A stretch of DNA of 64,000 nucleotides from Pseudolysinimonas_A sp049651805 (lineage in GTDB: Bacteria; Actinomycetota; Actinomycetes; Actinomycetales; Microbacteriaceae), in the NCBI RefSeq assembly GCF_049651805.1, contig NZ_JBASCU010000017.1:129102-193101 (forward strand), written 5' to 3'. Both the position numbers and the translations under genes were made by a program. The notes beneath the pieces were generated by a model. It had not been told where the DNA came from. It did no database searches and saw only the letters and a program-made list of their open reading frames with translations. Within the stretch, counting starts at the first letter, position 1; every line of letters begins with the position of its first letter. This document shows, piece by piece, positions 47,759 to 62,262 of the stretch.

Positions 47759-48700
47759 TCAACGCGCCCGGGGGTGCGCCGTGACGTACATGTCGCGCAG
47801 GGCGTCGGCGGTGACCCGGGTGTAGATCTGCGTCGTCGCCACGCTCGCGTGTCCGAGCAGCTCTTGCACGACCCGCACGTCGGCCCCGCCTTGCAGCAGG
47901 TGTGTGGCGAACGAGTGCCGCAGGCTGTGCGGCGACACCTCGACGTCGAGCTGCGCGCGCGCCGCGGCGGCCCGGATGACGAGCCACGCGTTCTGCCGCG
48001 AGAGGCGAGCTCCGCGCATGCCGAGGAAGAGCGCCGGCGTGGCCCGACCTCGCACCGAAAGCACCGGGCGGGACCGCACCAGGTAGGCGTCGATCGCCGC
48101 CCGCGCGTAGCTACCGACCGGCACGATGCGCTGCTTCGAGCCCTTACCGAACAGGCGCACCAGATCGGTCGTTCCCGCCTCGCCGACGAGATCATCGACG
48201 TTGAGCGACACCGCCTCCGAGACCCGTGCGCCGGTGGCGTAGAGCAGCTCGAGCAGCGCCCGATCGCGCAGCACGCCCGGCTCGTCGCCGTCGGTCGCCG
48301 CCAAGAGGCTCTCCACCTGCGCGATCGTCAGCGCTTTCGGCAGCCGGTCGGGCAACTTCGGAGCGATGAGGTCGGCCGCCGGATCGACGGGAATGCGCTG
48401 CTCGTCGACGAGAAACCGCGTGAAGCCCCGGACACTGGAGAGCATGCGAGCCACCGACGAGGCGGCGAGCGGCGCGGGGCCTTCGCGAAGCTCCCGGGCG
48501 AAGGCGACCAGATGTCGGGGGGCGATCGTTCCGGCATCCGAGATCCCCGCTCTGCGCAGGGAGTCGAGCAGGCGGCTCAGGTCGCGACGATAGGCGGCGA
48601 TCGTGTGCGGCGACCGACCCCGCTCGATCGCGAGATGCCGCAGGTAGCGGTCGAGGTCGGTGGCGAGCCCGACCGGGATGCCGCCGTCAGCGTCGGGCAT
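47759..48700 (-). CDS. xerD: site-specific tyrosine recombinase XerD
   Basis: A 313-residue tyrosine recombinase with an N-terminal SAM-like core-binding domain and all catalytic residues: R159 (TGARVSE), K189 in the KGSKQR hairpin, H258-x-x-R261 (HSLRHSFATH), H284 (GHASVATT) and nucleophile Y293. It acts with XerC at dif to resolve chromosome dimers. Location next to parA/scpAB is the standard one, so it is a housekeeping gene rather than an island integrase. Start at 48700 (MPDADGG), overlapping the NUDIX gene by 14 nt. Confidence 0.94.
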   Translation of the reverse strand: MPDADGGIPVGLATDLDRYLRHLAIERGRSPHTIAAYRRDLSRLLDSLRRAGISDAGTIAPRHLVAFARELREGPAPLAASSVARMLSSVRGFTRFLVDEQRIPVDPAADLIAPKLPDRLPKALTIAQVESLLAATDGDEPGVLRDRALLELLYATGARVSEAVSLNVDDLVGEAGTTDLVRLFGKGSKQRIVPVGSYARAAIDAYLVRSRPVLSVRGRATPALFLGMRGARLSRQNAWLVIRAAAARAQLDVEVSPHSLRHSFATHLLQGGADVRVVQELLGHASVATTQIYTRVTADALRDMYVTAHPRAR

Positions 48701-49265
48701 GCACCAGGAGCGCCGCCGTGATGAGCGGCCCGTTGTGGAGGCGTCCCGCGGTGATGCCGTCGCGCACGTCGTCGAGGGGTACCCACCGCACGACGATCTC
48801 GGCTTCCTCGTCGGTGCGGTCATGGATGCCCGGTGCCGCCGACAGTCCGCGCGCTTCGAAGATCGTGATCACCTCATCGCTGCCCCCGGCCGACGGGTGG
48901 TACGCCACCAGCTCGCGCCATTCGCTGGCCACCAGATCGACTTCCTCCGCGAGTTCGCGCTGCGCGGCGGCGAGCTTGTCTTCGCCGGGTACATCGAGCA
49001 GGCCGGCCGGCAGCTCCCAATCGCGCATCCCGATCGGGTGTCGGTACTGGTTGATGACCAGAATCCGTTCGCCGTCATCGATCGCGGCGACGACGACCGC
49101 CCCCGGATGCTCCATGTACTCGCGCGTCATGGGGGCACCGCCGAAGGTCACGGTCTCCCGCACGATGTCCCAGACCCGGCCGTCGAACACCGTCTCGCGC
49201 TTCAATACGGGCGCCGGATCGACGACATCCTCGAGCGGTCCGGAATCCAGCGCCTCGAGATCCAT
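48687..49265 (-). CDS. NUDIX hydrolase (ADP-ribose pyrophosphatase-like)
   Basis: A 192-residue NUDIX protein. The NUDIX box is GEDKLAAAQRELAEEVDL (94-111) with the metal-binding REL-x-EE. The N-terminal dimerisation sheet and INQYRHPIGMRDWELPAG are typical of ADP-ribose pyrophosphatases. It probably hydrolyses ADP-ribose or a related nucleotide sugar. Between pyrG (5-nt gap) and xerD. Confidence 0.88.
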   Translation of the reverse strand: MDLEALDSGPLEDVVDPAPVLKRETVFDGRVWDIVRETVTFGGAPMTREYMEHPGAVVVAAIDDGERILVINQYRHPIGMRDWELPAGLLDVPGEDKLAAAQRELAEEVDLVASEWRELVAYHPSAGGSDEVITIFEARGLSAAPGIHDRTDEEAEIVVRWVPLDDVRDGITAGRLHNGPLITAALLVHARR

Positions 49266-49270
49266 CGGGG

Positions 49271-51034
49271 TCAGGCCTGCGCGGGCTGCGCGACCGGCTC
49301 CGCGGCATGAGCCTCGACCATCGCAGGCTCCCCCGGATCGGCGACCTCGAACAACCGGCTCGCCTGCTGCCGCTCCAGTGCCGCGCCGATGAGCCCGCGG
49401 AACAGCGGATGCGGGCGGTTCGGCCGCGACCGCAGCTCGGGGTGGGCCTGCGTGGCGACGTAGAACGGGTGCACCTCGACGGGCAGCTCGATGTACTCCA
49501 CGAGCGACCGGTCGGGCGAGATGCCCGAGAAGACCAGTCCGGCATCCGCAATCTGCTGGCGATAGGTGTTGTTGACCTCGTAGCGGTGGCGGTGACGTTC
49601 GGATGCCGTCGAAGCTCCGTAGAGACCTTCGACGATCGAGCCGGGCTCGAAGCGTGCCTCATAGAGGCCGAGGCGCATCGTGCCACCCATGTCACCGCGG
49701 GCGAGCAGGTCGACCTGTTCGGCCATCGTCGCGATCACCGGGAACTCGGTGTCGGGGTCGAACTCGCTCGACGAGGCGCCCGCGAGACCGACGACATTCC
49801 GCGCGTATTCGACGACCATGCACTGCAGCCCGAGGCAGATGCCGAGCGTGGGGATCTTGTTCTCGCGGGCGAACCGCAGGGCACCGAGCTTGCCCTCGAT
49901 GCCGCGAACCCCGAAGCCGCCGGGCACCAGGATGCCGTCGACATCCGCCAGTTCGTGCGCGGCGCCCCCCGGCGTCTCGCACAGGTCAGAGGCGACCCAC
50001 TTGACGACGACCCTGCTCTCGTGGGCGAAGCCTCCGGCCTTCAGCGCTTCGGTCACCGAGAGGTAGGCGTCCGGCAGATCGATGTACTTGCCGACGAGCG
50101 CGATCGTGAGTTCGTACTTCGGGTCGTGCACGGTCTTCAGCAGGTCCTGCCAACCATCCCACTCGACTTTGCCGGCCGGCAGTTTCAACTGGTCGATGAT
50201 GTAGGCGTCGAGCCCCTGCTCGTGCAGCATCGTCGGGATGTCGTAGATGCTCGCGACGTCGATCGCGTTGACCACGGCCTGCTCTTCGACGTCGCACATG
50301 AGAGCGATCTTGCGGCGGTTGGACTCGGACACCGGGCGGTCGCTGCGCAGCACGAGGGCGTCGGGCTGGATGCCGATGGAGCGCAACGCCGCGACCGAGT
50401 GTTGCGTCGGCTTGGTCTTCTGCTCGCCCGAGGCGCCCATGAACGGCACGAGCGAGACGTGCACGAAGAAGACGTTCTGGCGGCCGAGTTCGTGGCGCAC
50501 CTGGCGCGCGGACTCGATGAACGGGAGGCTCTCGATATCGCCGACGGTGCCGCCGATCTCGGTGATGATCACATCGGGCGGGGCGGATCCGTCAGCCGGG
50601 GCTTCCGCCTGCAGCCGCATCCGCCGCTTGATCTCGTCGGTGATGTGCGGGATGACCTGCACCGTATCGCCGAGATACTCGCCGTGGCGTTCGCGTTCGA
50701 TGACTCGCGAATAGATCTGGCCCGTGGTGACGTTGGCGGCCTGGTCGAGGTTGATGTCGAGGAAGCGCTCGTAGTGGCCGATGTCGAGATCGGTCTCGGC
50801 GCCGTCGTCGGTGACGAAGACCTCGCCGTGCTGGAACGGGTTCATCGTTCCCGGGTCGACGTTCAGATACGGGTCGAGTTTCTGCATCTTCACCCGGAGG
50901 CCGCGGGCGGTGAGCAGATTCCCCAGCGACGCCGCGGTGAGTCCCTTACCAAGGGACGAAACGACACCTCCGGTGACGAAGATGTGTTTGGTACGAACCG
51001 GGCCAGCGCTGTATCGAGCGGAGTTGATCACCAC
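49271..51034 (-). CDS. pyrG: CTP synthase
   Basis: A 587-residue enzyme. The N-terminal synthetase domain opens with KHIFVTGGVVSSLGKGLTAA and has PYLNVDPGTMNPFQHGEVFV (20 residues). The C-terminal glutaminase domain has the nucleophile in LGICLGLQCMV and the HPE catalytic pair (QAHPELRSRP). It makes CTP from UTP, glutamine and ATP. The start is one of two adjacent GTG codons (51034 or 51031). Confidence 0.97.
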   Translation of the reverse strand: MVINSARYSAGPVRTKHIFVTGGVVSSLGKGLTAASLGNLLTARGLRVKMQKLDPYLNVDPGTMNPFQHGEVFVTDDGAETDLDIGHYERFLDINLDQAANVTTGQIYSRVIERERHGEYLGDTVQVIPHITDEIKRRMRLQAEAPADGSAPPDVIITEIGGTVGDIESLPFIESARQVRHELGRQNVFFVHVSLVPFMGASGEQKTKPTQHSVAALRSIGIQPDALVLRSDRPVSESNRRKIALMCDVEEQAVVNAIDVASIYDIPTMLHEQGLDAYIIDQLKLPAGKVEWDGWQDLLKTVHDPKYELTIALVGKYIDLPDAYLSVTEALKAGGFAHESRVVVKWVASDLCETPGGAAHELADVDGILVPGGFGVRGIEGKLGALRFARENKIPTLGICLGLQCMVVEYARNVVGLAGASSSEFDPDTEFPVIATMAEQVDLLARGDMGGTMRLGLYEARFEPGSIVEGLYGASTASERHRHRYEVNNTYRQQIADAGLVFSGISPDRSLVEYIELPVEVHPFYVATQAHPELRSRPNRPHPLFRGLIGAALERQQASRLFEVADPGEPAMVEAHAAEPVAQPAQA

Positions 51035-51095
51035 GGGGTTTCAGCGTATCTCACCGGAGTCACGGTTGGCTGTGACGCGCGCGCGCTCGCTCAAG

Positions 51096-51119
51096 ACGGA
51101 GGCCATTTCTGGCCTCCGT
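51096..51119 (-). terminator. hairpin between recN and pyrG
   Basis: ACGGAGGCCA and TGGCCTCCGT form a perfect 10-bp stem around a 4-nt loop, 37 nt after the recN stop. The following minus-strand sequence TCTTGAG is only weakly U-rich, so termination may be partial. Confidence 0.5.
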
Positions 51120-51155
51120 GCGGCGCCAGCGCCGACGTCCGTCTCGGGCGTCGGA

Positions 51156-52862
51156 TCACACCCAGGTGCCGTGCGCCTGCTCGAGCAGCTCTTTGGCGTG
51201 CGCGAGGGCGTGTTCGGAGTCGGGTGACCCCGACAGCAGTCGCGCCATCTCGAACGCGCGGTCGTCGGCGTGTACGAGGCGCACGTTGCTGGTCGTGACC
51301 GAACCGTCGGTGCCCTTCTCGACGACGAGGTGGTTGGTCGAATAGGCCGCAACCTGGGCGAGGTGCGTGACGACGATCACCTGCGCGGTCTGCGCCAGTT
51401 TCGCCAATCGCCGCCCGATCTCGGACGCCGATGCGCCGCCGACGCCGGCATCCACCTCGTCGAAGACGAACGTGGGCACCGGGTCGGATCCGGCGAGCAC
51501 GACCTCGATGGCCAGCATCACACGCGACAACTCGCCACCCGAGGCCCCCTTGCCGAGCGGGCGGGGCTCCGCACCGGGATGCGGCTGCAACAGAAGCGTC
51601 ACCTGGTCGTGCCCGGTGAGAGTCAGCTCGCGCTCGTCGACCTCGATCGTGAGCCGCGCGTCGGGCATCGCGAGCGCCTGCAGCTCCGCCGACACGGCAT
51701 CCTGCAACCGGGACGCCGCCGCGCGGCGCAGCTCGGTCAATCGCGCGGCGAGATCGTGAACGCGGGCGAGACCGGCGTCGACTTCCGCGGTGAGCTGCTC
51801 GATGCGGTCGGCATCGTTGTCGAGCTCGAGCAGCCGGGTACTGCCCGACTCGAGGTAGTCGATGACGTTGTCGAGAGATGGGCCGTAGCGGCGGGTCAGC
51901 GCGGTGAGGGCAGCGCGTCGCTCCTGGATTCCCTCCAGTTCGCGTGCACCGTCGGCATCCAGACCCCCGAGATAGCTGGAGAGCGCACCCGAGATCTCGG
52001 CGAGGGCGAACGAGGCGGCGTCGAGCTGCTCAGTGATCGGAGCGAGCGTCGAATCGTGGGCGACGACCCGATCGAGGGAACGCCGTGCGCTGTCGACGAG
52101 CGCCGTAGCGTCGGCACCGTCGCCCAGTTGCGTCGAGACCGCCTCTCGCGCTTCCGTCGCCGCGATGCGCAGGTCTTCGAGGTTGGTGAGCCGCTCGGCC
52201 TGCTCGGCGAGGGCGACATCTTCCCCACGCTGGGGCGCCGCGGCCTCGATCTCCGCCATCGCGATGCGCAGTTCCTCTGCTTCGCGCACCCGCCGGTCGC
52301 GTTCGGCGACGAGCAGGTCGAGCTCGGCGCGGTCGGCCTGCCAGCGTTGGAAGGCATCCTGGTAGTCGCCGAGCAGCGCAGCCAGCGGAGCCCCCGCGAA
52401 TCGATCGAGCGCCTCGCGCTGCGCGACCGCCGACTTCAACCGGATCTGGTCGGATTGCCCGTGCACGACCACCAGGTGTGGGCTGAGCTCCGCCAGCACC
52501 CCCACCGGCGCCGATCGGCCCCCGACCGTCGCGCGGCTGCGCCCGTCGGAGCCCACCGAGCGACCGAGGATGAGGTGCGCTCGCCCATCGGCCGCGACAT
52601 CCACATCGCCGCCGGCGTCGCGCACCCGGTCGGCGACCGCCCCGGTGCCGTCGATCTGCCAGTGACCCTCGACAATCGCCTGCGGGCTGCCCGAGCGCAC
52701 CGCACCGCTGTCGCCGCGCTCACCGAGCAACAGGCCCAGTGCGGTCACGACCATGGTCTTTCCCGCACCGGTCTCCCCCGTCAGCGCGGTGAACCCCGGC
52801 CCGAGCGGCAGGCGCGCCTCGCCGATCACGCCGAGGTCGCGGATCGAGATCTCTTCGATCAC
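51156..52862 (-). CDS. recN: DNA repair protein RecN
   Basis: A 568-residue SMC-like ATPase: Walker A GETGAGKT (29-36), a coiled-coil middle (about residues 150-370) and the C-terminal signature GGELSRVMLAIEVVL with Walker B PTFVFDEVDAGVGG. It acts in double-strand break repair. The GTG at 52862 overlaps the nadK stop (GTGA); this is preferred to an upstream ATG inside nadK. Confidence 0.95.
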   Translation of the reverse strand: MIEEISIRDLGVIGEARLPLGPGFTALTGETGAGKTMVVTALGLLLGERGDSGAVRSGSPQAIVEGHWQIDGTGAVADRVRDAGGDVDVAADGRAHLILGRSVGSDGRSRATVGGRSAPVGVLAELSPHLVVVHGQSDQIRLKSAVAQREALDRFAGAPLAALLGDYQDAFQRWQADRAELDLLVAERDRRVREAEELRIAMAEIEAAAPQRGEDVALAEQAERLTNLEDLRIAATEAREAVSTQLGDGADATALVDSARRSLDRVVAHDSTLAPITEQLDAASFALAEISGALSSYLGGLDADGARELEGIQERRAALTALTRRYGPSLDNVIDYLESGSTRLLELDNDADRIEQLTAEVDAGLARVHDLAARLTELRRAAASRLQDAVSAELQALAMPDARLTIEVDERELTLTGHDQVTLLLQPHPGAEPRPLGKGASGGELSRVMLAIEVVLAGSDPVPTFVFDEVDAGVGGASASEIGRRLAKLAQTAQVIVVTHLAQVAAYSTNHLVVEKGTDGSVTTSNVRLVHADDRAFEMARLLSGSPDSEHALAHAKELLEQAHGTWV

Positions 52863-53809
52863 GTCGCCACTCGCCCTTCGGGCGACGAACGCGGCCCCTC
52901 GTCGGACGTCGGGCCGCGCCACCCGGCGACGGGAAGACCGAACTTATTGACGAGCCGCTCGGCGAAGGGTCGTGGGCTGAGCCGGGCAAGACGCACGGGA
53001 GTCGGCGAACGACGCACGACCACCCGTGCGGCGGCCGGCAGGTCGAACGTGCGGCGACCGTCGGCCCAGAGCACCCCGGTTCCGGGCGTGCGGCGCAGCA
53101 GCTCCACCGCGAGCGCGGATTCCGGCCCGACGACGAGCGGACGGGCGAAGAGCGCGTGCGCCGAGAGCGGCACCATCAGCAGCGCTTCGACACTCGGCCA
53201 GACGACGGGTCCGCCGGCCGAGAACGAATAAGCGGTGGATCCGGTCGGCGTTGACATGACGACGCCATCGCAGCCGAACGTCGAGATCGGGCGGCCGTCG
53301 ACCTCGATCGCCACCTCCAGCGAGCGCTCACGGCTGGCCTTCTCGACGGATGCCTCGTTCAACGCCCAGGTCTCGAACACGACCTGCTCGTCGACCTTCA
53401 CCCGCACCGAGACGGTCATGCGCTCCTCGACGACGTAGTCGCGGGCGAGCGCGCGCTCCACAGTGTCGTGCAGATCTTCGCGTTCCGCCTCGGCGAGGAA
53501 CCCCACGTGCCCGAGGTTGACGCCCAGCAGCGGGGCGTCGCACCCGCGCGCGAGTTCGGCGGCACGCAAGATCGTGCCGTCGCCGCCGAGCACGATCACG
53601 AGTTCGAGGTCACTCGGTGCGACTTGCTCACCGAGGATCGCTACGGGATCGAGATCGGGCGCGGCTCCGACGAGATCGCCGTGGTCGTCGGCCGAGAGTA
53701 CCGGGGTAATGCCCGCCGCGAACAACTGGCGACACACGTCGACGCCGGCCTGAAGGGAATCGGGGCGTCCGGTGTGCGCAACGACAAGGAGGTGGCGGTG
53801 TGGTGACAC
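52859..53809 (-). CDS. nadK: NAD kinase
   Basis: A 316-residue NAD kinase with GGDGT (75-79), the WALNEASVEK motif and the STPTGSTAYSFSAGGPVVWP stretch (20 residues). It makes NADP. I start at the GTG at 53809, which has GGAGG five bases upstream; an earlier ATG would extend into tlyA. The tlyA-nadK-recN order is conserved. Confidence 0.95.
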   Translation of the reverse strand: MSPHRHLLVVAHTGRPDSLQAGVDVCRQLFAAGITPVLSADDHGDLVGAAPDLDPVAILGEQVAPSDLELVIVLGGDGTILRAAELARGCDAPLLGVNLGHVGFLAEAEREDLHDTVERALARDYVVEERMTVSVRVKVDEQVVFETWALNEASVEKASRERSLEVAIEVDGRPISTFGCDGVVMSTPTGSTAYSFSAGGPVVWPSVEALLMVPLSAHALFARPLVVGPESALAVELLRRTPGTGVLWADGRRTFDLPAAARVVVRRSPTPVRLARLSPRPFAERLVNKFGLPVAGWRGPTSDEGPRSSPEGRVAT

Positions 53810-53832
53810 GAGTTCCTCCAACGGGGCGCACG

Positions 53833-54630
53833 CTACGGCAGGGTGCCGATCACGCTCTCCCATTCTGGGGGATGGGATCCGACAGCGCGCCGTGCCCACA
53901 GCAGGTACTCCTGGTTGCCGTTGCTGCCGAGCACTGGGGAGGGGGCGATTCCTGCCGTCTCGAGTCCGGCATCCCAGGCCGCCCAGACGACCCCGCGCAC
54001 CGCGTCGTGGCGCAGTGCCGCATCGCGCACGATGCCTTCCCGAACCCCCTGCCGCCCCACCTCGAACTGCGGTTTCACGAGCAGAACGAAGTCGGCGTCG
54101 GGGGCGACGCTCGCGGCGAGGGCCGGCAGCACGGTCGGCAGGGAGATGAACGAGAGGTCGGCGGTCACCAGATCGGGCCGCTCTTCGGTACCGGATGCCG
54201 TGGCCAGTCCGGCCGGATCGAGCGCGCGCGCGTTGACGCCCTCGACGACGCGCACCCGGGGATCGCTGCGCACCACCGGCGACAGTTGCCTGTGCCCGAC
54301 GTCGAGCGCGATGACTTCGCGCGCGCCGCGCTCGAGCAGCACCTGCGTGAAGCCGCCGGTAGACGCTCCGACATCGAGGGCGAGCCGCCCCGCGGGGTCG
54401 ATCGCGAACCGGTCGAGCGCGCCCACGAGCTTCAGTGCCGCCCGGCTGACGTACCGGTTCTCGCCGTCGATGGCGAGCTCGGCATCCGCCGCCACCTTCG
54501 TGGCAGCCTTCACAACCGGGCGTCCGTCGACCTGCACCCGACCCTCCTCGATCGCGGAGACCGCGAGAGCGCGTGATCGGGCGAGACCGCGGCGTACGAG
54601 TTCGGCGTCGAGGCGGGCGAACTCGGTCAC
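53833..54630 (-). CDS. tlyA: TlyA-family rRNA 2'-O-methyltransferase
   Basis: A 265-residue protein with an N-terminal S4 domain (about 3-60) and an FtsJ/RrmJ-like SAM domain: DVGASTGGFTQVLLERGA (86-103) and the LVTADLSFISL and KPQFEVG stretches. In mycobacteria TlyA methylates 16S and 23S rRNA and sets capreomycin sensitivity; the same role is expected. Confidence 0.92.
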   Translation of the reverse strand: MTEFARLDAELVRRGLARSRALAVSAIEEGRVQVDGRPVVKAATKVAADAELAIDGENRYVSRAALKLVGALDRFAIDPAGRLALDVGASTGGFTQVLLERGAREVIALDVGHRQLSPVVRSDPRVRVVEGVNARALDPAGLATASGTEERPDLVTADLSFISLPTVLPALAASVAPDADFVLLVKPQFEVGRQGVREGIVRDAALRHDAVRGVVWAAWDAGLETAGIAPSPVLGSNGNQEYLLWARRAVGSHPPEWESVIGTLP

Positions 54631-54631
54631 G

Positions 54632-54811
54632 TCAGGCGCTGGGGCGGGCGTCGCCGACGCGGCTGTCGCCGGATTCCAGCGTCGCGCGCAGCTCTTCGTA
54701 GACCTGCGCGAGGTGCTCGGCGCGGGTCTCGAGGGGCTGATCTTCGATGACCTTCAACCGAGAGAGCAAGGCGTCGCCCTCGCCGTCTTCGCGCATCTGC
54801 TCGCCGGTCAT
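54632..54811 (-). CDS. small conserved hypothetical protein between HAD and tlyA genes
   Basis: A 59-residue acidic helical protein (SRLKVIEDQPLETRAEHLAQ). The ATG at 54811 overlaps the upstream stop by ATGA and it ends one base before the tlyA start. Proteins of this size recur at this locus in actinobacteria. Function unknown. Confidence 0.7.
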   Translation of the reverse strand: MTGEQMREDGEGDALLSRLKVIEDQPLETRAEHLAQVYEELRATLESGDSRVGDARPSA

Positions 54812-55878
54812 GATGCCCACGATAGCTGCGAGGCGTAGAGCTCGGGGGCCACCTCGAGCGCGTAGATCGGCACGCCGCCACCCCAGATGGCGGCTGCGGC
54901 GGCTCGCAACACGTCGACCGGGTCACCTCGGCGCGCGAGCGTGACGGCGTTGCGGTCGACCTTGACGACGGCGGCACCCACCGCCACGAGTTTCGCGCCC
55001 CGTTTCTCGCTGATCGTCACCTGCGGGTACGGGGCGAACAGCTCGCGCAGGTCGCCGAGCACAAAGGTGGGGCGCGAATCGGCCTCAGCGGCGAGCACCT
55101 GCTTCGGGCCGTCGATGCCCGTGAGGACGAGAGCGGATGCCATGCCGGCCCGGTTGGCGCCGAGGATGTCGGTATCGAGGCGATCGCCGATCACCAACGG
55201 AGCCTGCGCCGCGAAACGGGTCGCAGCGGCGTCGAAGATCGCGCGCTCCGGCTTGCCGGCGACCACCGGCAGCCGGCCGACGGCCGTGTGCACGGCCGAC
55301 ACGAGCGTTCCGTTGCCCGGAGCGGTGCCGCGGGCCTGCGGAATCGTCCAATCGGTGTTGGTCGCCACCCACGGGATGCCATCGGTTCCCTCCGGCGCGC
55401 GCAGCGCGTACGCCGCCTCGGCGAGGTCGGTCCACGCGACCTGTGGGGCGAACCCCTGGATGACGGCAGCCGGGGCATCGTCGGCGGACCGTACGACGGT
55501 GAAACCGGCACGTTCCACCTCGGTGGTGAGTCCGTCGCCGCCGACGACGAGGATGCGACTTCCGGGTTCGACGAGGTCGATGAGCAGCTTCACGGCCGCC
55601 TGAGGCGAGGTGACGACGTCGTCGGGAGCCACGGAGAGCCCGAGGTTCGTCAGGTGGGCGGCCACCGTCGCGTCGGTGCGCGACGCATTGTTGGTGAGGT
55701 ACCCGACGCGGCGGGACGTCTGAACACGGTTGATGCTCTGGACGGCGTGCGGAATGGCATCGTCGCCGCGATAGACCACCCCGTCGAGGTCGGCGAGCAC
55801 AACGTCGACACCGTCGAGTGGAGTGGGTCGAGACTGGTGGCTCGCCTCCGTGCGGGGGCTCCGTTCAATGCGGGGCAT
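54808..55878 (-). CDS. HAD-IIA family hydrolase
   Basis: A 356-residue HAD phosphatase with nucleophile motif ADLDGVVYRG (D30, D32), YLTNNASRT, AGKPERAIFD and GDRLDTDILGANRAGM. The IIA cap matches NagD/4-nitrophenylphosphatase-type enzymes acting on small phosphorylated compounds; substrate unknown. A C-terminal extension of about 90 residues follows the core. The ATG at 55878 overlaps the TPR gene end by 14 nt. Confidence 0.88.
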   Translation of the reverse strand: MPRIERSPRTEASHQSRPTPLDGVDVVLADLDGVVYRGDDAIPHAVQSINRVQTSRRVGYLTNNASRTDATVAAHLTNLGLSVAPDDVVTSPQAAVKLLIDLVEPGSRILVVGGDGLTTEVERAGFTVVRSADDAPAAVIQGFAPQVAWTDLAEAAYALRAPEGTDGIPWVATNTDWTIPQARGTAPGNGTLVSAVHTAVGRLPVVAGKPERAIFDAAATRFAAQAPLVIGDRLDTDILGANRAGMASALVLTGIDGPKQVLAAEADSRPTFVLGDLRELFAPYPQVTISEKRGAKLVAVGAAVVKVDRNAVTLARRGDPVDVLRAAAAAIWGGGVPIYALEVAPELYASQLSWAS

Positions 55879-56800
55879 CGGGATCCCAGTCCTCGTCGAT
55901 GATCTCGACGGTGTCTTCACCTTCGGGAATGGCGGCGTTCTCGAGGGCAGTCGTGGCGCGGTCCGACCGCTGCCACCACTGTTCGGCCTCCTCGGCACGA
56001 CCGAGGTCTTCGAGCACCGTCGCGTACGCGTCGAACAGTGCGGGGCTCCAGGCGTAGGCACGCTCAGGATCGAGCTGCGGAATCTGCAGTTCGGTGAGAG
56101 CCGCATCCGGCTGGCCGAGGTCGAGACGGGCGCCGGACATCGCGATCGCCAGAGCGACCTGAACGGGCACGTCGAGCGAGGCGCGACGAACCGATCGGCC
56201 CAGCTCGAGCGCCTTCTCGGGTCGCCCGATGCCCCGTTCGCTGTCGACCATGAGAGGCAACTGGTCGTCGCGGCCCGAAATACGGCGGTAGGTGCGCAGC
56301 TCGCGGAGGGCGAGCTCGAACTCGCCGAGCGCGTAGGCGGTGATTCCGACCGATTCGCGCACCACCGCGACCCGGCCGGCCCGGCGTCCTGCCGCCTGGG
56401 CGTGCTTGTGCGCCAGATCGGGATCGCTGTCGATGAGCCGCCCCGCCATCACCAGATGACGCGCGACCCAGTCCGCGTTGTCCTTGCTGAGGGTCTTCAG
56501 TTCCGCGCGGGCCACCTTGTCGAGAAGATTCGCGGTGACGTCTTCGGGGATCTCGGGGTCGTCGTGGCGCGGACGATCGTCGTCCGCGCGGGGCGGCCGG
56601 CGATCTGTCCCTGCTGCAGCTCGGTCGAACGCCTTGCGCTCGTACGACTGGCGTTCGTACGGCTTTCGATCCGTCGGCTTTCGATCCGTCGGCTTGCGGT
56701 CGCTGGGCTGACGATCCGTCGGCTTGCGGTCGCTGGGTCTACCCGTGGGCGGTTTGCGATCGGTTCGCGGCTTCGGCCGGCGGGATGACGGGTCGCTCAT
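55865..56800 (-). CDS. tetratricopeptide-like protein with basic repeat-rich N-terminus
   Basis: A 311-residue protein. Residues 1-75 are low-complexity, with repeated SDRKPTDR/TDRKPTDR/PYERQSYER units, strongly charged and probably disordered. Residues 85-290 are helical TPR-like repeats (AYALGEFELALRELRTYRR, ARLDLGQPDAALTEL, YATVLEDLGRAEEAEQWW). It is conserved near tlyA in actinobacteria. No enzyme motif is seen; a scaffold role is likely. Confidence 0.75.
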   Translation of the reverse strand: MSDPSSRRPKPRTDRKPPTGRPSDRKPTDRQPSDRKPTDRKPTDRKPYERQSYERKAFDRAAAGTDRRPPRADDDRPRHDDPEIPEDVTANLLDKVARAELKTLSKDNADWVARHLVMAGRLIDSDPDLAHKHAQAAGRRAGRVAVVRESVGITAYALGEFELALRELRTYRRISGRDDQLPLMVDSERGIGRPEKALELGRSVRRASLDVPVQVALAIAMSGARLDLGQPDAALTELQIPQLDPERAYAWSPALFDAYATVLEDLGRAEEAEQWWQRSDRATTALENAAIPEGEDTVEIIDEDWDPDAPH

Positions 56801-56836
56801 CTGAGGCTCCTGATACTGAGGAAGGGGCGTTAACGC

Positions 56837-56873
56837 AGAAAGGGGCTACCCGGCATGCGGGTAGCCCCTTTCT
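56837..56873 (-). terminator. rho-independent terminator of the rRNA operon
   Basis: A 16-bp perfect stem (arms 56837-56852 and 56858-56873, with GGGGCTACCCG/CGGGTAGCCCC) around a 5-nt loop, ending on the minus strand in CCCCTTTCT. It starts a few bases after the 5S rRNA and lies just before the TPR gene. Confidence 0.9.
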
Positions 56874-56880
56874 CAAAGAA

Positions 56881-56999
56881 GTCCGGCGGTGTCCTACTCT
56901 CCCACGAGGTCGCCCTCGCAGTACCATCGGCGCAGAAGGTCTTAGCTTCCGGGTTCGGAATGTGACCGGGCGTTTCCCCTTCGCTATGGCCGCCGTAAC
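56881..56999 (-). rRNA. rrf: 5S rRNA
   Basis: About 119 nt. The 5' end reads GTTACGGCGGCCATAGCG and the 3' end pairs with it (CACCGCCGGAC); the CCCGGTCACATTCCGAACCC core is typical. Confidence 0.95.
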
Positions 57000-57124
57000 A
57001 CTATTGACTTAGCTCTTCCACACCGGCTCGCCGCCTGAAAGGCGGGTAAACGATGCAGCCGACCGTACGTCGAGAGCTACAAGTGGACGCGAGCAGCAAT
57101 CTGTTTTCACAGACCATGCAAAAC

Positions 57125-62262
<5,138 letters not shown>

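Noticed and set aside
47759..48700. Tyrosine recombinase as a possible island integrase
   Set aside because: Its sequence and its neighbours (parA, scpA, scpB) are those of housekeeping XerD, and it lies 12 kb outside the island edge.
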